Part shown: one piece after another, positions 10,464 through 19,970 of the stretch
Numbering within the stretch: the stretch's first letter is position 1
Layout: each line of letters begins with the position of its first letter
The notes under the pieces: generated by a model
The model's database searches: none
Told to the model about the DNA's origin: nothing
Seen by the model: only the letters and a program-made list of their open reading frames with translations
Position numbers and translations under genes: made by a program
Origin: Rhodovulum sp. P5
Lineage (GTDB): Bacteria; Pseudomonadota; Alphaproteobacteria; Rhodobacterales; Rhodobacteraceae
Assembly (NCBI RefSeq): GCF_002079305.1
Contig: NZ_CP015039.1
Span: 3,147,501 to 3,211,500 of the forward strand
Direction of reading: 5' to 3'
DNA: 64,000 bases

Positions 10464-11510
10464 ATGAGCATCGACGTTTTCGATTTTTTCTCGGGATGTG
10501 GTGGTACTAGCAAGGGCTTTGAGCTTGCTGGATTACGTCCGGTTTTTGCATTGGACTTTGACGAGGCTTCGTCGGAGACGTTCCGGTGCAATTTTCCCGA
10601 TGTCGAGTTCTACCTTTCAGACATCACTCAATTCGACTCGCGCATCCTTCGTGACCTTATTGACCGCAAGAATCTTACGCTGTTCTGTGGTTGCGCTCCC
10701 TGTCAGCCGTTTACTAGACAAAATACACGCAAACCTGAAAGTCAAGTTGATCCGCGAAGATCGCTTCTAACCTATTTTGGCGCACTTGTCGCAAGATACT
10801 TGCCCGACTACGTTTTTGTTGAAAACGTTCCAGGCATGCAGCGAATCAAAGGAAATAGCACTCTCAACCGCTTTTCAAGTAATCTAGACAAACTCGGATA
10901 TAGTTCGAGGATCGGTATTGTAGAGTCGCAGGGATATGGGGTGCCGCAACGCCGCCGTCGCTTGGTCTTGCTCGCCACAAGGCATGGATCAATCAGCTTC
11001 CCACGCGAGACGCACGGCTCTGAGTTAGAAAAGCCATATGCGACAGTTCGCGACTGGATATCAGATTTTCCGCCCATCGCTGCAGGCGAAACCCATCCTG
11101 ATATACCCAACCATCAGGCAGCAAACCTGTCGGAAATAAATCTGAAGCGAATAATGGCAACACCTCCAGAAGGTTCTAGGTCTGACTGGCCTGAAGAATT
11201 GCATCTGGATTGTCACAAATCAGGTTACTCGGGCCATACTGATGTGTACGGTCGTATGAGGTGGGACGGACCGGCAACCGGATTGACGACACGCTGTATC
11301 AGCTTGTCGAATGGTCGGTTTGGACATCCGGAGCAGAATCGAGCGATAAGCATTAGGGAAGCGGCCTCATTGCAGACATTCCCTACCGATTTTAGATTCT
11401 TCGGCTCTTTAGGTTCCCAGGCCAAACAAATCGGTAATGCGGTTCCAGTCCTGTTGGCCAAAACGTTCGGTGCGCAAATTGCCGACCATGCTGCAGAGCG
11501 TGCGGGATAG
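10464..11510 (+). CDS. DNA (cytosine-5)-methyltransferase
   Basis: This 348-residue C5-cytosine methyltransferase transfers a methyl group from S-adenosylmethionine to cytosine in DNA. All key motifs are present: motif I FFSGCGG (8-14), motif IV with the catalytic Cys80 in PCQP, motif VI ENV (120-122), motif VIII QRRRR (from 162), and C-terminal motifs IX/X (IREAASLQTFP, QIGNAVP). The target-recognition region between VIII and IX is short. It is the first gene of a three-gene operon, only 3 bp from the ATPase gene, with base composition more AT-rich than the chromosome. No restriction endonuclease is adjacent; it may mark self DNA for the downstream system. Confidence 0.93.
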   Translation: MSIDVFDFFSGCGGTSKGFELAGLRPVFALDFDEASSETFRCNFPDVEFYLSDITQFDSRILRDLIDRKNLTLFCGCAPCQPFTRQNTRKPESQVDPRRSLLTYFGALVARYLPDYVFVENVPGMQRIKGNSTLNRFSSNLDKLGYSSRIGIVESQGYGVPQRRRRLVLLATRHGSISFPRETHGSELEKPYATVRDWISDFPPIAAGETHPDIPNHQAANLSEINLKRIMATPPEGSRSDWPEELHLDCHKSGYSGHTDVYGRMRWDGPATGLTTRCISLSNGRFGHPEQNRAISIREAASLQTFPTDFRFFGSLGSQAKQIGNAVPVLLAKTFGAQIADHAAERAG

Positions 11511-11513
11511 AGA

Positions 11514-14483
11514 ATGGCGAAGTTCCAAACCAGAGCACGAACAGTTGACATGCTCGGACGCCAGCAAATCGCGAACGTCTCCACTGCTATCAGCGAATTA
11601 TTCAAGAATGCTCATGATGCTTACGCCGATAACGCTGAAGTTGACTACTTTCGGTCCGACAACCTACTTGTAATCCGCGATAACGGCGTGGGAATGACAG
11701 CGGAAGAATTCGAGAACCGCTGGCTCGTCCTTGGGACCGAGAGCAAATATGCTCCCCAAGGCTCCAAGGCCCATGCGTATCGTCCTTCCGAAAAGCAAGA
11801 ACGTGCAATCATGGGCGAGAAAGGCATTGGCCGCCTCGCAATAGCACTCCTGGGCCGACAGGTTCTCATTCTTACACGTGCTGTAAGAGAGGGGATTCAG
11901 CACGACCTTGTGATGTGTTTTATACACTGGGAACTGTTTGAGATATCTGGCGTCAATCTTGAAGAGATAGAGATACCAACAAAAACCATCTCCGGTGGGC
12001 GCCTTCCGACCTCCGCTGATGTTGATGAATTAATTGAACAAGTCAGAAAGAATGTCTTGGCACTTTCCAGTAAGGGCGAAAAAAAACAGATTGATCGAAT
12101 CAAGAGAGATATCTCCGACTTCCAAGTGGACCCAAGCGATATGGATCAGTTTCTCGGCGGTCTAAGCCTCGACGAAAACAGGTCTGGAACACACTTTTAT
12201 GTTGCGCCCGCAGATGAAGGGATAGCTCTTGAAGTCGAACGTGAACGGCAACAGGGCACGAAAGATTTTACAAAATTCCTGCTTGGATTCTCGAATGATG
12301 TATTCCGGGAAGTACCACCGCCACCAATTCTAACAGCCTTCCGCTATTGGCCAACGGATAGCTACTATGACGATCTCATCGGACCTGGCGAGTTCTTCAC
12401 ACATGACGATCTCAACACTGCTGATCACAGGATCAGCGGGAGATTCGACGAGTTCGGTCAGTTTCAGGGCGATGTTCGTATTTACGATGAGGAAATAAAC
12501 AGCCACGTAATTCCTTGGTCATCGGGGCAAGGACAGCAGACTAGATGTGGCCCGTTCGAGGTGGAATTCGGCTATGTCATGGGCAAGCAAAGCGAAACAA
12601 AGTTACCTCCAGACGAGTGGAGGCGTCTGACCTCGAAGCTGGACCGGATTGGCGGCGTATATGTGTACCGTGATAGGATACGGATACTTCCTTACGGCAA
12701 CTCGGATGTGGACTGGCTGAACATTGAAGAAAGGCGCACAAGGGGTGCGTCCTATTATTTCTTTTCTCACCGCCGGATTTTCGGAGCTGTCAAGCTGACA
12801 AGAGAAGAAAACGGTCTCCTTCATGAAAAAGCCGGTCGCGAAGGCTTCCAGCAAGACAAAGCCTACAGGCAGCTCAAAGATATTCTTGAGAATCTATTCC
12901 TGCAGTTGGCCGCTGACTTTTTCAGAGAAAGTGGGGGGTTATCTGAGTACTACAGTGATCAGCGCTCAGAGCTTGAGCGGTTGGAGCTTGCTCGCAGACG
13001 CCGAGAGAAGCAGGTTTCGACAAAAAGAAAGAATATTTCGGTAGATCTCGAAGGTTTCTTCGATCGGGTGAATGCGGGACTTCCACAAACCGAGCTGTCC
13101 AATCTTCGCGATATGATCAACCAGCGTATGGATGCGGCTTCGAGGATGAAAGACCCAGACACAGCTTCAAGTGCTTTGCTGGATGCGGAGAGAGAAGCGA
13201 ACCGGAGGCTTTCCGAGATTCGTGAAAGCTACCGACTGAGCAAGCCACGTGGTGTGGGCCTCTCTAAAGCTCTACAGCGAGAGTGGAACGCATATTCATC
13301 TGAAGTCCAGCGACTTGACCACGAAGTGTTCGGTCCCTTCTCGAATGAGGTGTCTCAGACGCTCGGAGCCGTTGCAAAAGAGGCCAAGCTCTATGTCGAT
13401 CAGCGCAAGCGGCTTGGCGCTCTTATCAAGCAGCAGGCCGAAAGCGGTAGAAAGCAGGTAACGCAAGAAGCTGGAGAGGTAAGAAACTCAGCGGAAGAAA
13501 CACGTTCTTCGGCACTTAAGTTTGCGCGTGATGCGATCAGGAACATGCAAGAAACCATTTCCGGTGTTGAGGTAGATTTCAACCAGCGTGATCTCGTCGG
13601 GCTATCAGAGAGTGAGCTTGAACAGCTTCGCGACAGCTTCGAGGGTCGGATCGAAGCTGCTGGCCGCAAGAACAAGGAAACCTTGGCGAAGATACGCGAT
13701 ATGCTGACGGCGATCTCCAGTAATATCGCGCATGGTGCGGATATTGCTGACACCGATATGGTTGAAGCAATGGACCAAGAACTCCAGGAACTGAGAGAGC
13801 AGGCAGATGCTGATGCAGACATGGTTCAACTGGGTCTCGCAGTCGCGATTATCAATCATGAGTTTGAGTCGGCCATCAAAGGCGTGAGACGGTCGCTTCG
13901 GGAACTGCGTCCATGGGCAAGCTCTAATGATGAGCTGGCGGGTCTTTATCAGGACATCCGAAACAATTTTGATCACTTGGATGGACACCTTAATCTTTTC
14001 ACACCTCTTCAGAGACGTCTGTATCGCAAAGCTATTCCAATAAAGGGATCGGACATCAACCACTATTTAAGAACCCTGTTTGAGGTTCGGCTCAAACGAC
14101 ATAACATAAAAATGTCTGCAACTGATGACTTTCTCTCTGCGGAGATCACGGGCTTTCCATCCACGTTGTACCCTGTGTTCGTCAACATTATTGATAATGC
14201 TATATTCTGGCTACGCGACATTAAGGGTGAAAAGCTGATCAAGCTTGACGTAAATGACGAAGGGTTTTTAATTGGCAATAACGGACCTTCCATTGGTGAG
14301 CGTGATCGCACGGCAATATTTGAGCAGGGTTTTACCAGGAAGCCGGGCGGCAGAGGATTAGGGCTATTCATCTCGAAAAAGGCCCTGCAGAAGGAGGGGA
14401 TGGATATCGAGGTTCAGCCAAGTTCTGCCAGCGATGGCGTTGTAATCATGATAAAGTGGCCGGAGAACGATGACGCTTCCTGA
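11514..14483 (+). CDS. MORC/Hsp90-like ATPase fused to histidine-kinase-like module
   Basis: This 989-residue cytoplasmic protein has two GHKL ATP-binding domains. The N-terminal one resembles MutL/MORC/Hsp90, with an N-box (SELFKNAHDA, about 27-36), DNGVGM (56-61) and GEKGIGRLA (101-109). A long charged, probably coiled-coil region occupies about 440-770. Next come an H-box-like NHEFESAIKGVR with His782 and a second GHKL domain (N-box IIDNA about 892-896; GGRGLGLF about 944-951), as in sensor kinases. GHKL proteins of the MORC kind are known in restriction-type operons. Fusion to a kinase-like end beside a receiver protein suggests that His782 passes phosphate to the next gene product. That last step is inferred. 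Confidence 0.85.
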   Translation: MAKFQTRARTVDMLGRQQIANVSTAISELFKNAHDAYADNAEVDYFRSDNLLVIRDNGVGMTAEEFENRWLVLGTESKYAPQGSKAHAYRPSEKQERAIMGEKGIGRLAIALLGRQVLILTRAVREGIQHDLVMCFIHWELFEISGVNLEEIEIPTKTISGGRLPTSADVDELIEQVRKNVLALSSKGEKKQIDRIKRDISDFQVDPSDMDQFLGGLSLDENRSGTHFYVAPADEGIALEVERERQQGTKDFTKFLLGFSNDVFREVPPPPILTAFRYWPTDSYYDDLIGPGEFFTHDDLNTADHRISGRFDEFGQFQGDVRIYDEEINSHVIPWSSGQGQQTRCGPFEVEFGYVMGKQSETKLPPDEWRRLTSKLDRIGGVYVYRDRIRILPYGNSDVDWLNIEERRTRGASYYFFSHRRIFGAVKLTREENGLLHEKAGREGFQQDKAYRQLKDILENLFLQLAADFFRESGGLSEYYSDQRSELERLELARRRREKQVSTKRKNISVDLEGFFDRVNAGLPQTELSNLRDMINQRMDAASRMKDPDTASSALLDAEREANRRLSEIRESYRLSKPRGVGLSKALQREWNAYSSEVQRLDHEVFGPFSNEVSQTLGAVAKEAKLYVDQRKRLGALIKQQAESGRKQVTQEAGEVRNSAEETRSSALKFARDAIRNMQETISGVEVDFNQRDLVGLSESELEQLRDSFEGRIEAAGRKNKETLAKIRDMLTAISSNIAHGADIADTDMVEAMDQELQELREQADADADMVQLGLAVAIINHEFESAIKGVRRSLRELRPWASSNDELAGLYQDIRNNFDHLDGHLNLFTPLQRRLYRKAIPIKGSDINHYLRTLFEVRLKRHNIKMSATDDFLSAEITGFPSTLYPVFVNIIDNAIFWLRDIKGEKLIKLDVNDEGFLIGNNGPSIGERDRTAIFEQGFTRKPGGRGLGLFISKKALQKEGMDIEVQPSSASDGVVIMIKWPENDDAS

Positions 14484-16131
14484 TACCGTTGAGAGTTATT
14501 CGAAGTACGCAGCAGCAGAGTTTATTCAGACTGCCGTCTTTGTCGATGACCGGATTTATGAGAGGCAAGACAATACTACCGGTGATACCAAGAGTGTCGT
14601 CGCACCAAAGACCCGAAAGAAGGCGATCAAGAGTGTTGAGGCAGAAGACCCGATACAGGAGGCTGAGATCGGCGAGTCGGATAGCCTGCCGGATGCACGC
14701 GATATTGTAACGAGCTTCGCAAAGAAACAGATTGTTTGCTCCCTATATCAACCTAAGAAGACCGCTAAGTATTCACCTGAGTCGGACATTTTTCCACTCT
14801 GCAAAGCGGCTGATGTCGTTATTCTAGACTGGGACCTTTTTGGCGATGGAGGGGAACGTGCATCCGAGCTCGCTGAGGGTCTTGTGACCCAAGCCGTCAA
14901 GGACGTGCCCGAACAACTAAGGCTAATCCTCATATATACGCAAGAAGCGAATCTCTTCGACATTGCAAACAGACTTTATGAAAAAATAACCGGTAGTATC
15001 GGCGACAGCCTTGTGCCGCGACCCGAGGATGGGGGGCTAGCTTTCCATACCGAGAACAGTCGCGTCGTCGTTTTGGGGAAGCCTGGGCGGACCCGTACAC
15101 AGGAGCAAGAGGCATTTGTCGTCGATGAGAGTGATCTCGCCGATGCTGCTATCAGCGAGTTTGCCAAGCTGGCTTCCGGTCTTCTCCATGCTGCAAGCTT
15201 GTTAGGCCTTTCGGAAATACGCAAGAATAGCCGGAAAATCCTCTCCAAGTTTCATCACGATCTGGATGCCGGCTTTCTCACTCATCTATCTTTGTCGCTT
15301 CCTGAAGAGGATGCCTCCTCGCACGTAATTCCACTTCTCGTTTCGGAAATCGAATCTGTTCTTGAGGATGCTCTTGCGCGCCCACTAGTTCCCAAGGGGC
15401 TTCTGGCGGACTGGTGCAATAATGTCTGGATTCCAGGAGAGCATCTGGGAAACATATTCAAAAAAGACGGCGTCGATTACAGGAAGGTAGCAAAACTTCT
15501 TTGTACCGAAGGGTTTAAAGCCGCGCGCGCCGAAGAGGATGCGACCCCGAACCCCGATGCGGAAAAGAAAAAGAACAAAAACACCAGAAAGGCTGCCCAA
15601 ATATTTTTGCCCTCGGCGGATTCGAGCGCGAACCAGCGCTTTTCGCATTTAATGTCAAGCCGTACATTTTATGGGAATAAGGACAAGACGCTGAAACTTG
15701 GGAGCGTCGTTCATCAAAAGGATGATGACACTTACTTACTCTGTATTCAACCAGTCTGTGATAGCGTTCGGTTGAAAAGTGATCGTGTCTTTGTATTTGT
15801 CCAAATGGAGAAAGGTGGCGAGGGTGATGGTGACGATGCATCTCACATAGTCATTCTCTCGGATGATTCCGTTCGGGAACTGGTCTATAAGCCCAAGTCC
15901 TATCTTTGCTTCACAACTACATTCTCGCCCGACTTAGCGACGCAAGAGGTGGTGGCAAAGCCAGATGATCAAGGAGCGTTATTCTTCGAAAACACGGATG
16001 GTAAGAGATTTTATTGGGCCGACCAGCTTCGGGCTTCCCACGCTCAGAGGGCTGTCGAACGTTTTGCAAGTGATCTGTCGCGCGTGGGCCTTACAGAAGC
16101 AGAGTGGTTAAGGCGCCTCGCCAAGGACTAG
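14470..16131 (+). CDS. Large receiver-domain protein (putative effector or regulator)
   Basis: This 553-residue protein overlaps the ATPase gene by 14 bp. Its N-terminal part carries the full set of receiver-domain residues in order, though widely spaced by insertions: Asp26-Asp27 (VFVDDR), the phospho-acceptor Asp120 (VILDWDL), Thr157 (LIYTQ) and Lys204 (VLGKPG). An acidic/basic insertion (about 36-80) separates strand 1 from the rest. The C-terminal 330 residues match no family I know and have no evident nuclease or DNA-binding motif. It is probably the partner of the upstream kinase-like protein and may be the effector of the system. Confidence 0.75.
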   Translation: MTLPDTVESYSKYAAAEFIQTAVFVDDRIYERQDNTTGDTKSVVAPKTRKKAIKSVEAEDPIQEAEIGESDSLPDARDIVTSFAKKQIVCSLYQPKKTAKYSPESDIFPLCKAADVVILDWDLFGDGGERASELAEGLVTQAVKDVPEQLRLILIYTQEANLFDIANRLYEKITGSIGDSLVPRPEDGGLAFHTENSRVVVLGKPGRTRTQEQEAFVVDESDLADAAISEFAKLASGLLHAASLLGLSEIRKNSRKILSKFHHDLDAGFLTHLSLSLPEEDASSHVIPLLVSEIESVLEDALARPLVPKGLLADWCNNVWIPGEHLGNIFKKDGVDYRKVAKLLCTEGFKAARAEEDATPNPDAEKKKNKNTRKAAQIFLPSADSSANQRFSHLMSSRTFYGNKDKTLKLGSVVHQKDDDTYLLCIQPVCDSVRLKSDRVFVFVQMEKGGEGDGDDASHIVILSDDSVRELVYKPKSYLCFTTTFSPDLATQEVVAKPDDQGALFFENTDGKRFYWADQLRASHAQRAVERFASDLSRVGLTEAEWLRRLAKD

Positions 16132-16172
16132 GTGTGTGTTCTACCTATCTATGACCACATCTTAATACTTGG

Positions 16173-16190
16173 TGCGACAACGCCGTCGCA
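16173..16190 (+). terminator. Hairpin after the methyltransferase operon
   Basis: This is a perfect 6-bp stem (TGCGAC/GTCGCA) with a 6-nt loop, 42 bp past the last stop codon of the operon. There is no downstream T-run, so termination strength is doubtful. Half of it (16174-16185) is an inverted match to 10182-10193 on the far side of the operon. Confidence 0.35.
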
Positions 16191-16252
16191 AAATACCTGA
16201 AAGCTTAGGACGTTCTTGTGACCTTCATATTCGGTTTCCTCGGCGTGTTTCA

Positions 16253-18148
16253 CCGAACTTCGACAAAATCCGGGGGAATCTGCGTGAGCGCGTTCAGCGC
16301 AGGTATGGGATTTCAATAGCTTAAGGCGCGCGAGGTGGGCAGTTCGGCCGAAGTCGTGTAGTTACACGTTATGATGTTTAAGACCCTATGAATGCGCCCA
16401 AACGTGCGATATCCTGCATGCCATGTTCACGCGCATCACCGAGAGCGGCGGGCGTCGCTATCTGCAGATTGTCGAGTCCTTCCGTAACGAGGCGGGCAAG
16501 CCCCGGCTGCGCGTCGTGGCCAATCTGGGGCGCGTGGACGGGATGAAGGATGGCCAGCTCGATGCGCTGATCCGGGGGCTCAGTCGCGCCGCGGGTCGGG
16601 TCGAGCCCGAGAAGGCCGAGATCACCTACGAGGCGGCGCGCAGCTATGGCGACGTCTTTGCCCTGCACGAGTTGTGGAAGGACCTTGGTTTCGATCATGC
16701 CCTCGGCCGTGCGCTGCGTTCCGGCAAGCGGAAAGTCGACGTGGAGGCGCTGGTCCGCGCCATGGTGTTCAATCGGTTGTGCGACCCCACAAGCAAGCTG
16801 GGCTGCCTGCGCTGGCTGGAAACGGTCGCGATGCCCGCGATGCCGGACACCGTCACGCATCAACATCTGCTCCGCGCCATGGATGCGCTGATGGACCATG
16901 CCGAGCGGGTCGAGATGGAACTGGCCAGACAAATCCGTCCGCTGGTCGATCGGGACCTGGCCGTGGTCTTCTACGACCTGACCACGGTGCGCATCCATGG
17001 CGACGGAGAGGTTGACGACGACCTCCGCGCCTATGGCATGAACAAGGAAACCGGTGGCATCGCCCGGCAATTCGTGCTCGGCGTCGTGCAAACCGCCGAC
17101 GGCCTGCCGCTCATGCACACGGTCCACCCCGGCAATGTCGGGGAGACGAAAACCCTGCAGGGCATGCTGCAGACGGTGTTGCAGCGGTTTCCCGTGCAGC
17201 GTGTCATCCTGGTCGCCGACCGTGGCCTGCTCAGCCTTGAAAACATCGACGAACTGACCGCCCTGGCCGATCAGGACGACCGCAAGCTGGAGTTCATCCT
17301 CGCCGTCCCCGCCCGTCGCTATGCCGATCTGGTCGAGACCTTTCGGGGCCTTGCCTTCGACGAAGGCGGCCTGGCGGAAAGCAATTTTGCCGGCCATCGC
17401 CTGATCGTCGCCCATGATCCCGTTCGAGCCGCCGACCAATCCGAACGACGTCGCGCCCGCATCGCCGAACTTGAAGCCCAGGCCGAAAAGATGGTCGCCA
17501 AGCTCGATGCGCAAGACGACGGCCAGACGGCGCGGGGCCGCCGCGCCTCCGACCGCGGCGCCTATAGCCGCTTCACGCGCGCCGTGGCCGAGGCCGAACT
17601 GACCCGGTTCCTCAAGGCAGACCTGCAGGCCGACCGGTTCAGCTACAGCATCGACGAAGACGCCGTCGCCCGAGCCGAACTCTTCGACGGCAAGCTCGCC
17701 CTGCTGACCAATGCCCCCGACCTGACGCCGACCGCAACCGTGACCCGCTACAAGTCGCTGGCCGATATCGAACGCGGCTTCCGCGTCCTGAAATCCGATA
17801 TCGAGATCGCCCCCGTCCACCATCGGCTGCCCGACCGCATCCGCGCCCACGCGCTGATCTGCTTTCTCGCCCTCGTCCTCTACCGCGTCATGCGCATGCG
17901 GCTGAAGGCAAAAGGACATGACGCCAGCCCACGAACCGCCCTCGACATGCTCGCGCGCATCCACCGCCACGAAGCCCGGATCGCCGACCGAAAGCTCGAC
18001 GGCCTCACCACCCCGACCCCCGAACAACTGGACCTCTTCGACACCCTGAACCTGCCAAAACCCGCCTGATCACCCTCGCGTAGTTACATTTTGGCCAATC
18101 TCGCCATAACGATATCAATCACTTACGCGTTTTACTGGTGAACTTGAG
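16253..18148 (+). mobile_element. IS1634-type insertion sequence, copy 2
   Basis: This 1896-bp element is flanked by a perfect 6-bp target duplication, GTTTCA, at 16247-16252 and 18149-18154, so it arrived by its own transposition. It is almost identical to the other two copies, which implies recent spread. It lies just after the methyltransferase operon without damaging it. Confidence 0.93.
16423..18069 (+). CDS. IS1634-family transposase (copy 2)
   Basis: This 548-residue DDE transposase appears to have the same protein sequence as the other two copies in the window; the few DNA differences seen (for example around 16809) are silent. The catalytic Asp-Asp-Glu motifs are intact. The gene starts 170 bp inside the left end of the element, and the upstream 170 bp presumably contains its promoter and the transposase binding region. 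Expected to be active. Confidence 0.94.
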   Translation: MFTRITESGGRRYLQIVESFRNEAGKPRLRVVANLGRVDGMKDGQLDALIRGLSRAAGRVEPEKAEITYEAARSYGDVFALHELWKDLGFDHALGRALRSGKRKVDVEALVRAMVFNRLCDPTSKLGCLRWLETVAMPAMPDTVTHQHLLRAMDALMDHAERVEMELARQIRPLVDRDLAVVFYDLTTVRIHGDGEVDDDLRAYGMNKETGGIARQFVLGVVQTADGLPLMHTVHPGNVGETKTLQGMLQTVLQRFPVQRVILVADRGLLSLENIDELTALADQDDRKLEFILAVPARRYADLVETFRGLAFDEGGLAESNFAGHRLIVAHDPVRAADQSERRRARIAELEAQAEKMVAKLDAQDDGQTARGRRASDRGAYSRFTRAVAEAELTRFLKADLQADRFSYSIDEDAVARAELFDGKLALLTNAPDLTPTATVTRYKSLADIERGFRVLKSDIEIAPVHHRLPDRIRAHALICFLALVLYRVMRMRLKAKGHDASPRTALDMLARIHRHEARIADRKLDGLTTPTPEQLDLFDTLNLPKPA

Positions 18149-18253
18149 GTTTCAGGCCCTGGGGGATGACCAGATGGACACCGAACGACCCCATTTCCGC
18201 GATTTGACCTGCCCCTTTTTTTAGGGCTACTCGTAAATCGAGTCTGTTTTCCT

Positions 18254-18466
18254 TTGCAGTTGCCCCAAATCAATGGATTTACTAAGCTTTCTGAAATTTC
18301 AGAGGCGCGCCAGCACTATGGACAATGCTTACATATTCTACACAAAGCTTCTGACGCAATCAATCCTACCGCGCCTACACCGCAAGTGATCGAGCAGGAA
18401 TTCGAGGCTCTGGGGGCGTGGTTGAATTCAGTCATGGAGAGCCAAAAATTGATAAAGCTAAAGTAA
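18254..18466 (+). pseudogene. Possible C-terminal remnant of an unknown gene
   Basis: This open frame of about 70 codons begins only at a TTG and is open further upstream without a good start, ending in a Lys-rich tail (SVMESQKLIKLK). The residue pattern (KLSEISEARQHYGQCLHILH) is protein-like and the DNA is AT-rich. It is best read as the tail of a gene whose 5' part was lost, or as a short unknown protein. Between the IS end and this frame (18155-18253) nothing else is recognisable. Confidence 0.3.
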
Positions 18467-18530
18467 TTAGATGCGGCGAAAGTCTGGACGCATTGTCTTC
18501 GACTGTGCAAACGCGAGGAAAGGTTTCGGT

Positions 18531-19970
18531 TTAAGGCGCTCTTCCTTCTGCAACATTCTTTCCAACCTGATAACAGTGTAGTGCGCAGGGGAAATGACGG
18601 ATGGTGGTCTGGTCTATCGTTGTTTCGCACGTCATCGTCTTGGTCGTTGCGCCGACCGGCAGGTTTGTGTCCTGGTGGCGTTTGGCCAGTTCAATCAAGC
18701 CCTTCAGTTCGCCGGGCTGGTCGCTCGCATAACGATCCGACCATTTGATTTCATAGGCCCAGGTTGGCTTTAGCCGGGCTGGATCGACGCGCACCAGATC
18801 GACTTCAAGCTCCTGACGCCCCTTCTTCCAGCGTGCATAATGGATGTTGTGCATCTCCTCTGAATGAAACCATTGACTGAATATCGCCGTCTCGGCCATC
18901 GCCCCCATGGGTTCGTCGCCGTCCTCGATCTGGGCGAACAATGCGGATCGCATCGATGGGTTGGTCAGATAGACCTTGAAGTGCCGCATGCGCTGAAAAG
19001 TCTTGCCGGTGTCATCGACGCGGCGCACGCGCACAATCAGGAACGCCGCTTCAAGATAGTCGAGATATTTGGTGATCGTGTTCTTGGCCACACCCGAGCT
19101 TTGCGCAAGTCCGTCAAGGCTGATTTCCTGTCCGGTATGGTAGGCGATGGTCGTGAACAGCCGGTTCAGTTCCTGAATGTCCTGAATACCGTACAGGCTG
19201 GGCAAGTCGCGCAGGAGCACCTTGTCGATGATGTCGCGTCCGAGGAAGCGTTGCACATCGGCCTGAATGCGCTCGTTCAGAACGGCTTCCGGATAACCGC
19301 CGAAATTCAGGTAGTGAATAAACTCCCCGTTAAGTTTTTCGATGTCGCGGGCGCTATACCGCAGCGTTGCGCCCCTGTTGCGAGAGATGATGAGCTTGTC
19401 TTCAAGCCCGCGGAACATCAGGAACTCTGCAAAGGTCAGGGGCGGCAGGAAAAAATCGGTAAACCGTCCCGCACCCGATTCCTGGCTTTTCAGGCGCAAC
19501 GCCGCTGCGGCAGAGCCCGAGGCGATGAACCGCGTATTCGGATGGCGGTCGGTCAGCACCTTCAGATGGATTTCCCAATCCTTCAGATACTGGATTTCAT
19601 CGAAGATGACGATCCTCTTGTCGTCGGGGGCATGCCCCGTTTCTTCCTCGAAGAGATCGATCAACCGTTCGAGCGGCATGCCGCTATAGAGCGGCGTGTC
19701 AATCGAAACGAACAGGATGTGTGAGCCCTCGAACCCGTCGCGCAGCGCCTGATCGATAAGCTGTTTCAGCATCACGGTCTTGCCGACGCGGCGCGGTCCC
19801 ATCAGGATTGTCGTGCGTCTGACCGACCAGTCGAGTGCAAGCCCGGAAAACGGCCCAAAATACGCCCGTCTTCGTTCCTTGCCGAGGTGCGGCGGAGCGT
19901 GATCCGCACCCCACCACGGGTTGTCCCGTTTCAGGCTCTTGAGAACATCTGACTTTGAAATCTCTAACAT
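18531..19970 (-). CDS. AAA-family ATPase with DUF4143 C-terminal domain
   Basis: This 479-residue protein of the AAA_14 plus DUF4143 type is common on mobile DNA and of poorly known function. It shows Walker A GPRRVGKT (58-65), Walker B VIFDE (121-125, followed by IQYLKDWE), a sensor-like RFIASGSAAAA, and a C-terminal domain ending with a nuclease-like strand pattern (QELEVDLVRVD then TWAYEIKWSD). Length is at the upper end for the family. It stands alone, facing away from ardC. A role in defence or in DNA maintenance is possible but not supported by neighbours. Confidence 0.88.
   Translation of the reverse strand: MLEISKSDVLKSLKRDNPWWGADHAPPHLGKERRRAYFGPFSGLALDWSVRRTTILMGPRRVGKTVMLKQLIDQALRDGFEGSHILFVSIDTPLYSGMPLERLIDLFEEETGHAPDDKRIVIFDEIQYLKDWEIHLKVLTDRHPNTRFIASGSAAAALRLKSQESGAGRFTDFFLPPLTFAEFLMFRGLEDKLIISRNRGATLRYSARDIEKLNGEFIHYLNFGGYPEAVLNERIQADVQRFLGRDIIDKVLLRDLPSLYGIQDIQELNRLFTTIAYHTGQEISLDGLAQSSGVAKNTITKYLDYLEAAFLIVRVRRVDDTGKTFQRMRHFKVYLTNPSMRSALFAQIEDGDEPMGAMAETAIFSQWFHSEEMHNIHYARWKKGRQELEVDLVRVDPARLKPTWAYEIKWSDRYASDQPGELKGLIELAKRHQDTNLPVGATTKTMTCETTIDQTTIRHFPCALHCYQVGKNVAEGRAP

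Noticed and set aside
4021-16252. Inversion between IS copy 1 and copy 2 as the reason copy 1 lacks a target duplication
   Set aside because: Copies 2 and 3 both keep perfect duplications, which an inversion with copy 1 would have split; deletion fits better.
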